Below are positions 24,680-33,197 of a DNA stretch of 64,000 bases, in pieces. Location: contig NZ_JAZHRT010000001.1 of the NCBI RefSeq assembly GCF_036924535.1, positions 7,502,001-7,566,000 of the forward strand. Reading direction: 5' to 3'. The DNA comes from Bradyrhizobium sp. AZCC 2262. Lineage in GTDB: Bacteria > Pseudomonadota > Alphaproteobacteria > Rhizobiales > Xanthobacteraceae. The translations under genes were made by a program, and so were the position numbers. The notes under the pieces are model-generated. The model was not told the origin of the DNA. It did no database searches and saw only the letters and a list, made by a program, of their open reading frames with translations. The stretch's first letter is position 1, and each line of letters begins with the position of its first letter.

Positions 24680-25681
24680 ATGGATGCTGTGGCAAACGAG
24701 AATGAAGTCAGGCTACGCAAGGGCACGTCGCTCAATGAGCGGCTCGTTCTGGCAGGCATTGCCGTAATCTTGTGTTTGATCGCCTTGCCCGGCCTCGCTC
24801 ACCTGGCAAACGACCAATGGCTCGGCATCGCCGCTCTATTTGCGTTGCTGTTCGGATGCCTCCTGCTGGGCGCAGCCCTGTTTGATCGCAACGTGGTCTG
24901 GATCATTACACCAGGCGAAATCCTGATCGGCGAACAGCGTCCATTCGGGAAGTTGCACCGAAGACTGATCAGGAATGATGAACTATCGGGGATGCGTCTT
25001 CGAAGGAGCATCGGCAAATCAGTGGAGTTCAGCATCGTATTCGAGACCGAATCGGGAAATTTGATCACCTCGCCGCCGTTGCCGGACGTTACCCAGGTGC
25101 ACGAAACCGCCGTGCGAATCTCTCGTCTGCTTCGGCTTCCTGATCCTGAACCGGCCGAGAACCCGCTCGACGCCGTCAATGCCGGGATACGACTGGGCAA
25201 GCCGGTCAACCCCAAACGGGTGCAAAGACGCAAGGTTATCATCGTACTGCTCGCCTGCGTGCTGAGCATTCCGTTTATCCATGCGCTCTGGAACGACACA
25301 TTGTCCCCCTTCGGGACCGCCGTCTGGTCGCTCGGTGCGATCGTAGCCTTCGTATTGCTCAGATCCCTCAATCGGATGAGTGCATGCTGGATCGTCCACG
25401 ATGGCGCAATCAGGATTGAACGGCTTTCGTGGAAAGGAACGGCAGAGGTGGAGACGATCGGCGGTGACGATGTCGAGGCCGTCGAGGTCGAGAGCGGCGG
25501 TCGCAAGGATAGCCTCTACGTGATCACAATCCGGCTTCGCACGGGGAAGAAAATCCGAAGCCCGGCGCTGGCCGGCAAGGATCAAACCCGCGCCGTGCAG
25601 GCCGAGATCATCAGGCGGTTGGGATTGAATCCATCGGGCGGACAGGCTTGCACGCCTGTTCCGCGCGGCATGCAGGTATGA
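24680..25681 (+). CDS. hypothetical membrane protein with duplicated layout
   Basis: The 333-residue protein has two halves, each with a pair of membrane helices (LVLAGIAVILCLIALPGLAHL and LGIAALFALLFGCLLLGAALF at 22-68; VIIVLLACVLSIPFIHALW and TAVWSLGAIVAFVLLRSL near 190-235) followed by a beta-rich soluble region (WIITPGEILIGEQ...; WIVHDGAIRIERLSWKG...). This resembles membrane-anchored bacterial PH-like domains, but I do not recognise a named family. It ends with a Gly/Pro-rich tail. No operon partner is evident. Confidence 0.7.
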   Translation: MDAVANENEVRLRKGTSLNERLVLAGIAVILCLIALPGLAHLANDQWLGIAALFALLFGCLLLGAALFDRNVVWIITPGEILIGEQRPFGKLHRRLIRNDELSGMRLRRSIGKSVEFSIVFETESGNLITSPPLPDVTQVHETAVRISRLLRLPDPEPAENPLDAVNAGIRLGKPVNPKRVQRRKVIIVLLACVLSIPFIHALWNDTLSPFGTAVWSLGAIVAFVLLRSLNRMSACWIVHDGAIRIERLSWKGTAEVETIGGDDVEAVEVESGGRKDSLYVITIRLRTGKKIRSPALAGKDQTRAVQAEIIRRLGLNPSGGQACTPVPRGMQV

Positions 25682-25789
25682 TCGTCGCATCGGGCGTGGT
25701 AGGATGCGCGCCTGGTTCGGACGCAATTTTTCGAAAACTGTAGCTCCGTTTTTGAAATGTATCGCGGCCGGCGAAACTTGCGACAGGTG

Positions 25790-27205
25790 ATGCCGATGTT
25801 CGAAGGCTGGGATGCGGTCGTATTGGCCCGGGCGCAGTTCGCATTCACGATGTCGTTCCACATCATATTCCCGGCCTTCTCGATCGGGCTCGCCAGCTAT
25901 CTGGCGGTGCTCGAAGCGCTATGGCTGTGGACCGGGCGCGAAGTCTTCATCAACCTGTTCAACTACTGGCTGAAAATCTTTGCCGTCGCTTTCGGCATGG
26001 GCGTGGTGTCGGGCATCGTGATGTCCTACCAGTTCGGCACCAACTGGTCGGCATTCTCCGACAAGACCGGCCCGGTGATCGGGCCGCTGATGGCCTATGA
26101 GGTCTTGACCGCGTTCTTCCTCGAGGCCGGCTTCCTCGGCGTGATGCTGTTCGGCCTGCAGCGCGTCGGCCACAGGCTGCATTTCATGGCCACGCTGATG
26201 GTCGCGATCGGCACCCTGATTTCGGCGTTCTGGATTCTGTCAGCCAATTCCTGGATGCAGACGCCGACCGGTCACGCCGTCAACGCCGACGGGCAGTTCA
26301 TCGCCGCCAGCTGGCTGAAAGTGATCTTCAACCCGTCATTCCCCTACCGCCTCGTGCACATGGTGCTGGCGGCGTATCTGACCACCGCGCTGGTGGTCGG
26401 CGCGGTCGGCGCCTATCACCTGCTGCGCGACCGCCATCTCGCCGGCCCGCGCGTGATGTTTTCAATGGCGATGTGGATGGCGACACTGGTGGCGCCGATC
26501 CAGATCCTCGCCGGCGATCAGCACGGGCTCAACACGCTGGAGCATCAGCCGGTGAAGATCATGGCGATGGAAGGCCATTTCCAGAGCCACAAGGACGGCG
26601 CCCCCTTGATCCTGTTCGGCCTGCCCAACCAGGCGGCCGGCAGGGTCGACTACGCGATCGAGGTGCCAAAGCTCGGCTCACTCATCCTGAAGCACTCGCC
26701 CGACGCGCCGATGGCCGGCCTCGACACCGTGCCGCGCGAAAACTGGCCGCCGGTGCCGATCACGTTCTGGTCGTTCCGGATCATGGTCGGCATGGGATTG
26801 CTCATGCTGGCGCTCGGCCTGTTCAGCCTGTTGATGCGCGTGCGCGGCATGCTGTACGATTCCCGGCTGCTGCACATGTTTGCGGTCGCGATGGCGCCTG
26901 CGGGCTTCATCGCCGTGCTCGCGGGCTGGATCACCACCGAGACCGGACGACAGCCGTTCACGGTGTACGGACTATTGCGCACCGCTGAATCCGCTTCACC
27001 ACTGGCGGCGCCCGCGGTCGCCTCCTCGCTGATCGCCTTCATCATCGTCTATTTCGCCGTCTTCACGGCCGGCGTGATCTATCTGCTGCGTCTGATGGCG
27101 GCCCCGCCGCATCCGGGTGAACAGGGACCGTCGCACGAAGTTCCGATCCGCTCCGCCGGCATCACGCCAGCGGCGGGTGCGGCAACCGAGGGAGCCGCCC
27201 GATGA
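25790..27205 (+). CDS. cioA: cytochrome bd-type quinol oxidase subunit I (cyanide-insensitive type)
   Basis: The protein of about 471 residues begins near MFEGWDAVVLARAQFAFTMSFHIIFPAFSIG, whose His is the proximal haem b595 ligand, and continues with nine membrane helices. ETGRQPF and the short Q-loop mark the cyanide-insensitive (CIO) branch and not long-loop E. coli-type CydA. It oxidises ubiquinol and reduces oxygen without proton pumping. ATG codons at 25790 and 25796 are both possible; a longer reading to 25757 lacks support. The stop overlaps subunit II by four bases. Confidence 0.93.
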   Translation: MPMFEGWDAVVLARAQFAFTMSFHIIFPAFSIGLASYLAVLEALWLWTGREVFINLFNYWLKIFAVAFGMGVVSGIVMSYQFGTNWSAFSDKTGPVIGPLMAYEVLTAFFLEAGFLGVMLFGLQRVGHRLHFMATLMVAIGTLISAFWILSANSWMQTPTGHAVNADGQFIAASWLKVIFNPSFPYRLVHMVLAAYLTTALVVGAVGAYHLLRDRHLAGPRVMFSMAMWMATLVAPIQILAGDQHGLNTLEHQPVKIMAMEGHFQSHKDGAPLILFGLPNQAAGRVDYAIEVPKLGSLILKHSPDAPMAGLDTVPRENWPPVPITFWSFRIMVGMGLLMLALGLFSLLMRVRGMLYDSRLLHMFAVAMAPAGFIAVLAGWITTETGRQPFTVYGLLRTAESASPLAAPAVASSLIAFIIVYFAVFTAGVIYLLRLMAAPPHPGEQGPSHEVPIRSAGITPAAGAATEGAAR

Positions 27206-28209
27206 TCCCGATCGACCTTCCGACCATCTGGGCCTTCATCATCGCCTTTGCCGTGTTCGTCTATGTCGTGATGGACGGCTTCGACCTCGGCCTCGGCATC
27301 CTGTTTCCGCTGTTCCCGGAGAAACACGATCGCGACGTCATCATGAACAGCGTCGCCCCGGTCTGGGACGGTAACGAAACCTGGCTGGTGCTTGGCGGCG
27401 GCGGCCTGATGGCGGCGTTTCCGCTGGCCTATGCCGTGCTGATGCCGGCGCTTTACACGCCCATGATCGCGATGCTGCTCGGCCTGGTGTTTCGCGGCGT
27501 CGCCTTCGAATTCCGCTGGCGAACGACAGCCGCGCGCAACCGCTGGGACATCGCCTTTGCCGGCGGATCGATCCTGGCCACATTGGCGCAGGGCATCGCG
27601 CTCGGCGCCGTCCTGCAAGGCGTGCACGTCGAAGGCCGGCAATATGCCGGCGGCTGGTGGGACTGGCTGACGCCGTTCAGCATCCTGACCGGCGTGTCGC
27701 TGGTGATCGGCTATGCACTGCTCGGCGCAACATGGCTCGTCATGAAGACGGAGGGCGCATTGCGCGATCGCGCCTATCATCTGAGCTGGTTCCTGTTGAT
27801 CGCGATGCTCGGCGCCATCGGCGCGGTCAGCATCGCGACGCCGTTCCTCCACGTGCAGTACACGCAGCGCTGGTTCGCCTGGCCGAACATCGTCCTGACC
27901 GCACCGGTGCCGGTCGCGGTGGCCGCGGTCACGGTGATGTTGCTGCGCGGTCTCGCCAACAAATACGACTACCAGCCATTCTTCCTGACGCTGGCGCTGT
28001 TCGCGCTATCCTATGCCGGCCTCGGCATCAGCATGTATCCCTACATCGTGCCGCAGAGCATCACCATCTGGCAGGCGGCCTCGCCCGCAAACAGTCAGCT
28101 CTTCATGCTGTTCGGCGTCGCCGTGCTGATACCCCTCATTCTCGGCTATACCGTCTGGGCCTATTGGGTGTTTCGTGGCAAGGTCAAACCTGAGAGCGGG
28201 TATCATTGA
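27202..28209 (+). CDS. cioB: cytochrome bd-type quinol oxidase subunit II
   Basis: The 335-residue integral membrane protein starts MIPIDLPTIWAFIIAFAVFVYVVMDGFDLGLGILFPLF and contains the conserved NSVAPVWDGNETWLVLGGGGLMAAFP motif of CydB/CioB. It forms the heterodimeric oxidase with subunit I and overlaps its gene by four bases (ATGA). It supports respiration under low oxygen or when haem-copper oxidases are inhibited, for example by sulfide or cyanide. Confidence 0.95.
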   Translation: MIPIDLPTIWAFIIAFAVFVYVVMDGFDLGLGILFPLFPEKHDRDVIMNSVAPVWDGNETWLVLGGGGLMAAFPLAYAVLMPALYTPMIAMLLGLVFRGVAFEFRWRTTAARNRWDIAFAGGSILATLAQGIALGAVLQGVHVEGRQYAGGWWDWLTPFSILTGVSLVIGYALLGATWLVMKTEGALRDRAYHLSWFLLIAMLGAIGAVSIATPFLHVQYTQRWFAWPNIVLTAPVPVAVAAVTVMLLRGLANKYDYQPFFLTLALFALSYAGLGISMYPYIVPQSITIWQAASPANSQLFMLFGVAVLIPLILGYTVWAYWVFRGKVKPESGYH

Positions 28210-28337
28210 GCCAGATCAAGCCATCGCAGCCCCCACTGGCCCAGCGTCTGCTGTGGTTCGTCGCGCTCTGGCTCGGCGGCGTCGGCACCGTGGCACTGAT
28301 TTCGTTTTGCCTGCGGCTGTGGATCGCGCCGAAATAG
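28206..28337 (+). CDS. DUF2474 small subunit of bd-type oxidase
   Basis: A 43-residue frame starts with TTG at 28206, overlapping the stop of subunit II (TTGA), and ends with TAG at 28337. It encodes one membrane helix (QRLLWFVALWLGGVGTVALISFCLRLWI) after a short Pro/Gln-rich head, matching the DUF2474 proteins found after cioAB genes. By analogy with CydX/CydZ it probably stabilises the oxidase. Its size explains why it would usually be missed. Confidence 0.75.
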   Translation: MSQIKPSQPPLAQRLLWFVALWLGGVGTVALISFCLRLWIAPK

Positions 28338-28455
28338 CCGAAACCTGAATATCCCATGAATTGGCGGTTGGCGGAAATAGAAGACATTTCAGTCACCTAT
28401 TCGCCTCATTCGCCCTAAACTTGCCATCAAGCTGGCCCTGAGATTTGATGTTCCC

Positions 28456-28564
28456 GAGCGCGATCAGCAAAAGTGGGAACCGGTTTTGCGTCCGATCGCG
28501 CTCCGACTTAAAAGTGGCGCATGATCTTATCGCCAAACCGCTCACACTTTGGCGGATCATGCGC
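28456..28564. repeat. double palindromic intergenic repeat
   Basis: Two adjacent hairpins: GAGCGCGATC...GATCGCGCTC (28456-28502), whose centre contains AAAAGTGGGAACCGGTTTT, and GCGCATGATC...GATCATGCGC (28517-28564). The same AAAGTGGAAACCGGTTTTCC core occurs at 48495-48543. It lies upstream of the L,D-transpeptidase gene. Confidence 0.75.
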
Positions 28565-28597
28565 ATTTGGCCAACGCGCCGCGAGGAGAGTTTTGCG

Positions 28598-29197
28598 ATG
28601 ACGAAATTTCGGCACCTGATCTGGATGGTGATCGCTGCCAGCGGTCTGGTCCTTTCGACCCCGCAGAGCCAGGCGCAGACGCGACAGCCCGATGTCGGCG
28701 ACCAACCGGGGCTGATTGCGGATGATTCCGTCGAACTCGATCCGCAGTTCAGGAAAACCGCGGTGCTCTATCGCACCAACGAAGCGCCGGGCACCATCAT
28801 CGTGGTCACGGCCGAGCGCCATCTTTATCTGGTTCAGGGCAATGGCCGCGCATTGCGCTACGGCATCGGCGTCGGTCGTGAAGGATTCACGTGGCAGGGG
28901 CTCGTGAACATCACGCGCAAGGCGGAGTGGCCGGACTGGACGCCGCCGCCCGAGATGATCGCGCGCCAGCCCTATCTGCCGCGCTTCATGGCCGGTGGGC
29001 CCGGCAACCCGCTCGGTGCGCGCGCGATGTATCTCGGCACCACCGTCTACCGCATCCACGGCACCAACCGGCCTGACACCATCGGCACCGCGGTCTCTTC
29101 CGGCTGCTTCCGCCTGGTCAACGCCGACGTCACTGACCTCTACGAGCGTGTCCCGGTCGGTACCAAGGTGATTATCCGGCAAAAGCCGGAACTGTAA
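28598..29197 (+). CDS. L,D-transpeptidase (YkuD family)
   Basis: The 199-residue protein starts at ATG 28598 behind GAGGAG and has a signal peptide ending near SQAQT. The YkuD catalytic motif is complete: HGTN...AVSSGCFRLVNADV with the nucleophilic Cys in SGCFRL. It cross-links peptidoglycan stem peptides through 3-3 bonds or anchors proteins to the wall in the periplasm. It stands alone, between a palindromic repeat and an amino-acid binding protein gene. Confidence 0.92.
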   Translation: MTKFRHLIWMVIAASGLVLSTPQSQAQTRQPDVGDQPGLIADDSVELDPQFRKTAVLYRTNEAPGTIIVVTAERHLYLVQGNGRALRYGIGVGREGFTWQGLVNITRKAEWPDWTPPPEMIARQPYLPRFMAGGPGNPLGARAMYLGTTVYRIHGTNRPDTIGTAVSSGCFRLVNADVTDLYERVPVGTKVIIRQKPEL

Positions 29198-29253
29198 TTG
29201 CGACGCGGTCCCTCAAAGCCGATCCATTTCCCTGAAATTGTGAGTTGAAAAAA

Positions 29254-30294
29254 ATGCTACGGACATTCCGAGGCGGCCTCCTGATCGGGCTGGCGGTCGC
29301 AATCGCGGTCGCGGCCGCTGCAATCACTTATGAACGTTACGACACCAAGACCCTGAAGCGGACCATCCGCCGCGGCGAAGTGCTGTGCGGCGTCAACAAG
29401 GGCCTGCCCGGCTTCTCGATTCCCGACGACAAGGGTGACTGGACCGGCTTCGACGTCGACTTCTGTCGCGCCGTGGCTGCGGCGATCTTCGACGATCCCA
29501 AGAAGGCAAAATTCCTGCCGCTCGACGCCAGCGAACGCTTCAAGGAATTGCAGAGCCGCAGGGTCGACATCCTCTCGCGCAACTCGACCTGGAGCATGTC
29601 GCGCGAAACCAACTACGACCTCTATTTCCCGGCCGTCGCCTATTATGACGGCCAGGGCTTCATGCTGCCGCGTTCGCGCAACATCGATTCCGCGCTCGAC
29701 CTCAACAACAGCAAGGTTTGCGTGCAGGAGGGGACGACGACGGTGCTCAACGTCGCCGACCATTTCCGCGCCAACAACATGAAATACACGGAAGTCAAGT
29801 TTTCCAGGCTGGAGGACGTGCTCAAGGCGTATGAATCCGGCAAGTGCGACACCCTCACCGCCGACGTCTCCCAGCTCTACGCACTGCGCTTGAACCTGAT
29901 CCAGCCCAGCGACCACGTCATCCTGCCCGACGTCATCTCCAAGGAGCCGCTCGCACCCGTGGTGCGTCAGCGCGACGACGACTGGATGATGCTCGTGAAG
30001 TGGACGCTGTACGCGATGATCAACGCCGAGGAACTCGGCATCACCTCGAAGAACATCGACGAGGCGCTGAAGTCGAAGAAACCCGACGTGATGCGGCTGG
30101 TCGGCACCGAGGGCAGCTACGGCGAAGACCTCGGCCTGAGCAAGGACTGGGCCGCCCGCATCATCCGCCATGTCGGCAATTACGGCGAGGTCTACGAGCG
30201 CAACGTCGGCGAAGGATCGAAGCTGAAGATTCCGCGCGGGCTGAATTCGCTCTGGAGCAACGGCGGCATCCAGTACGCGCCGCCGATCAGGTAG
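29254..30294 (+). CDS. general L-amino-acid ABC binding protein (AapJ-like, orphan)
   Basis: The 346-residue protein has an N-terminal hydrophobic signal/anchor (LIGLAVAIAVAAAAITYERY), then the family 3 binding-protein fold with the AapJ hallmark RRGEVLCGVNKGLPGFSIPDDKGDWTGFDVDFCRAVAAAIF and later SKVCVQEGTTT. It binds polar amino acids for an AapQMP-type transporter, but no permease or ATPase gene adjoins it. An in-frame TTG at 29245 is an alternative start. A dispersed repeat and an IS element follow. Confidence 0.9.
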   Translation: MLRTFRGGLLIGLAVAIAVAAAAITYERYDTKTLKRTIRRGEVLCGVNKGLPGFSIPDDKGDWTGFDVDFCRAVAAAIFDDPKKAKFLPLDASERFKELQSRRVDILSRNSTWSMSRETNYDLYFPAVAYYDGQGFMLPRSRNIDSALDLNNSKVCVQEGTTTVLNVADHFRANNMKYTEVKFSRLEDVLKAYESGKCDTLTADVSQLYALRLNLIQPSDHVILPDVISKEPLAPVVRQRDDDWMMLVKWTLYAMINAEELGITSKNIDEALKSKKPDVMRLVGTEGSYGEDLGLSKDWAARIIRHVGNYGEVYERNVGEGSKLKIPRGLNSLWSNGGIQYAPPIR

Positions 30295-30321
30295 GGCGCA
30301 ACGCGGCTACCGCATAAATGC

Positions 30322-30413
30322 TTGTCATCACCCGCGAAAGCGGGTGATCCAGTACGCCGCGGCCCATCGGCTCAAGCATTGCTGTCTCTGGAATACTGGA
30401 TCGCCCGGTCAAG
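30322..30413. repeat. palindromic repeat, left part, split by an IS element
   Basis: GTCATCACCCGCGAAAGCGGGTGATCCAGTACGCCGCGG ... CTGGAATACTGGATCGCCCGGTCAAG is one half of a hyphenated palindrome. Its other end, CCGGGCGATGACAGCGG, continues at 31843 after the IS. Rejoined, CGCCCGG-TCAAG-CCGGGCG forms a perfect terminal hairpin with TCAAG as loop. Confidence 0.75.
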
Positions 30414-31837
30414 CCCTACGATATTCACACATCTCCAAGGCCGCTTCCCTTGCAGTGTGTTCCGTTCTCTGAATCGATGATGCTCCCACGACAACGGGAG
30501 AGCGTTCATGGAAGGCAGTTTGGGACGGTTCGGCGACCGGCGCCTGGAAAAAGGGGGGCCTGCTTGCTGGCTCGGCTGGTTTGTGTTGGCCAATCGGGCA
30601 TCAGCGTACGCCGCGTGGGCGGCAATCGCGCGGGCGAGATACGCTTTACCCGGTTTTTGCGTAACAAGCGGGTGAAACCCGACGCGATGGTCGCAACTGC
30701 CCGCGCGCGCACCGCCGGGTTAGTCATGGGGCGTCACATCCTGGCGATCCAGGACACGACGACTCTACGCGACGATGGCAAGCAACGCAGTCTGAACCTG
30801 CATCCAATGATCGCGGTGGACGCCAGTGATGGCGGGCTGCTGGGTCTTGTCGATGCGGTATTCCTCAGTCACGTCGGCGGCAAGAAGCGTCTATGCAAAA
30901 AGCGCCCCTTCGCCGAGAAAGAGAGCCGCCGCTGGCTTGACGCCACCAAGACAGCGGCTGGCTTGGTCGCAGCCGGAGCGGTCTGCGTTACCGTCATCGC
31001 CGACCGGGAAAGCGATATTTACGAAGAGTTCGCCTGCCGGCCCGCCGAGACGGAGCTTCTGATCCGCGCCAACCATGATCGCGTTCTGGAAGATGGTGGT
31101 GCGCTGTATGGCTGCATGGAGGAGGTAGCCGAACTGGGCCGCGAGACAATCGATCTGCCTGCCAATCCGGGCCGGCCTGCCCGTCAGGTGGTATTGGCGT
31201 TGCGCGCGCGTGAGGTCACCCTGAAGCGGCCGAAACGCAATCATCCCGCCGAGGCGGCAAAACTGCCGAAGACTGTCACACTCACCTTGGTGGAAGCGCG
31301 TGAGGTCGATCCCCCGGACGGCGTAACGCCGGTGCATTGGCGGCTGCTCACCACACATAAGGTGGCCACGCTCGCCGATGCATGTCGGATCACCGGCTTT
31401 TACCGCCAGCGCTGGACCATCGAGCAGGTGTTCCGGGTGATGAAGACCAAAGGCTTCGATATCGAAGCGGTGCGTGTCGCCGAGGATGGTCCATTCGAGA
31501 ACCTGACTACTGCGACGCTGATCGCTGCCATTCAAGTGCTGCAGATGGTGCGCGAGCGCGATGGCGTGGCTGGGCGGCCGTTACAGGATGCGCTCGACAT
31601 CGAGGACAAGCCCGCGCTGGAAGCGATCTGCCAAACCCTTGAAGGCAAGACCGAGAAACAGAAGAACCCGCATCCCAAAGGATCGCTGGCATATGCCAGT
31701 TGGGTGTGTGCGCGCCTCGGCGGCTGGACCGGCTACTACGGCAAGCCTGGCCCTATCGCCATGATGCACGGGCTACAAGCTCTCAAAGCAATGCTTCGTG
31801 GCTGGAAACTCCGAAACGATGTGTGAATCTTGTAGGG
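30414..31837. mobile_element. IS4-family insertion sequence, 1424 bp
   Basis: The ends are imperfect inverted repeats: CCCTACGATATTCACACATC at the left and, inverted, CCCTACAAGATTCACACATC at the right (18 of 20 identical). The element is flanked by a five-base direct repeat TCAAG (30409-30413 and 31838-31842), the target duplication. It carries one transposase gene and sits in the loop of a palindromic repeat. Confidence 0.85.
30508..31826 (+). CDS. IS4-family transposase, N-terminal part apparently frameshifted
   Basis: The protein shows the DDE residues of IS4 transposases: Asp in ILAIQDTTTLR, Asp in VIADRESDIYEEF and Glu within the YREK signature (YRQRWTIEQVFRVMK). The expected N terminus (MEGSLGRFGDRRLEKGG from ATG 30508) is in a different frame from the rest (ACLLARLVCVGQSG onward); the frames meet at the run AAAAAGGGGGG (30548-30558), where one more G would join them. 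Alternatively the downstream frame can start at ATG 30477 with an unrelated N terminus. The copy may be inactive or need a -1 frameshift. Confidence 0.75.
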
Positions 31838-31880
31838 TCAAGCCGGGCGATGACAGCGGTGTGTGGGACGCCGCTTGCGC

Positions 31881-33020
31881 CTAATAGCTCTTCGTCCGCG
31901 CCAACTGATCAGCATGGTAGTTGCTATCGCCGAACAGTTCCTGACAAACGCGCGCGCGCTTCATGAAGAAGCCGATGTCGAACTGATCGGTCATGCCCAT
32001 GCCGCCGTGCATCTGCACGCCTTCCTGCACCGCCAGCGTCGCCGTGGTGCCGGCGCGTGCCTTGGCGACCGCGACCGCCGCTCCTGCCCGCTCGAAATCG
32101 CCGTCGAGCGTCTGCAGCGCCTTCAGGACGGCGGCGCGGGTGATCTCGATATCGATGTAGAGCTGGGCGGCGCGGTGCTGCAGCGCCTGGAACTCGCCGA
32201 TCAATTTTCCGAACTGCTTGCGCTCCTTCAGATACGTCACGGTGCGGCCGAACACTTCCTCACTCAGGCCCACCATTTCGGAGGCGACCGCGCCGCGGCC
32301 GATATTGAGCACGCCCTCCAGCAGCGCCCCGCCCTGATCGACTTCGCCGAGCACGTGGTCCGCGTCGACCTCGACATTGGCGAATTCGATTCTGGCGGCG
32401 TTATGCGCATCGACCATCATGGTGCGTTCGATGGCGACGCCCTTGGCCTTGGGATCGACCAGGAACAGCGTCAGCCCGTTGCGCTCACCGGCCGATCCGC
32501 CGGTGCGGCCAGCGACGATCAGGAGATCGGCGGTGTGGCCGTCGACCACAAGGGCCTTGGCGCCGTTGAGCTTGAAGCCGTTGCCGGAACGCACCGCTTG
32601 CAGTTTGGTCTGCAGCGGGCGGTGCTTTGCGCCTTCGTCGACCGCGAGCGCGGCCAATAGCGAGCCGTCCGCAATCTTCGGCAGATGCGCGGACTTTTGC
32701 GCCTCGCTGCCGCCGCGCGACAGCGCCGAGGTCGCCAGCACCGCGGTCGACAGAAACGGTGACGGCATCAGAGTGCGGCCGATTTCCTCCATCACCACGC
32801 CGGCCTCGACACAGCCGAGCCCGCTGCCGCCGAAATTTTCGGGTACCAGCAGGCCGGAAAATCCCATCTCGGCAAACGTCTTCCAGAGCTCGCGGGAAAA
32901 TCCCGTTGCGTTCTTGCTGTCGCGCAAGCCGCGCAGGTGCGCCACCGGCGCCTTGTCGCTGATAAGGCCGCGCGCGCTGTCGCGCAGCATGGATTGTTCT
33001 TCGGTGAGGACGAGGGGCAT
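31881..33020 (-). CDS. acyl-CoA dehydrogenase
   Basis: The 379-residue flavoprotein has the acyl-CoA dehydrogenase fold (LTEEQSMLRDSARGLI ... GFSGLLVPENFGGSGLGCVEAGVVMEEIGRTLMPSPF ... EGVQMHGGMGMTDQFDIGFFMKRARVCQELFG). It oxidises an acyl-CoA thioester to the enoyl-CoA with FAD. It follows a second acyl-CoA dehydrogenase gene on the same strand; such adjacent pairs often form heteromeric enzymes for bulky or branched substrates. A 121-bp repeat separates the two here. Substrate unknown. Confidence 0.9.
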   Translation of the reverse strand: MPLVLTEEQSMLRDSARGLISDKAPVAHLRGLRDSKNATGFSRELWKTFAEMGFSGLLVPENFGGSGLGCVEAGVVMEEIGRTLMPSPFLSTAVLATSALSRGGSEAQKSAHLPKIADGSLLAALAVDEGAKHRPLQTKLQAVRSGNGFKLNGAKALVVDGHTADLLIVAGRTGGSAGERNGLTLFLVDPKAKGVAIERTMMVDAHNAARIEFANVEVDADHVLGEVDQGGALLEGVLNIGRGAVASEMVGLSEEVFGRTVTYLKERKQFGKLIGEFQALQHRAAQLYIDIEITRAAVLKALQTLDGDFERAGAAVAVAKARAGTTATLAVQEGVQMHGGMGMTDQFDIGFFMKRARVCQELFGDSNYHADQLARTKSY

Positions 33021-33059
33021 TGGACAGATATCCGCTTCAGAGGTGGACTAAGTTGCTTC

Positions 33060-33180
33060 GTCGTCCCTGCGAAAGCAGGGACCCATACGCCGCGGCCTAT
33101 CGAGTAGGAATGGAGCTAGCATCACAATCAATACTCAGACAGCGGTGGTTATGGGTCCCTGCTTTCGCAGGGACGACGAG
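33060..33180. repeat. palindromic intergenic repeat between two acyl-CoA dehydrogenase genes
   Basis: TCGTCCCTGCGAAAGCAGGGACCCATA (from 33061) and its inverted copy ending at 33179 bracket a non-palindromic centre. It is the same family as 21735-21868 and 52057-52230. It may end or attenuate transcription between the two genes. Confidence 0.85.
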
Positions 33181-33197
33181 AGAGAACGGCTGGGTGC

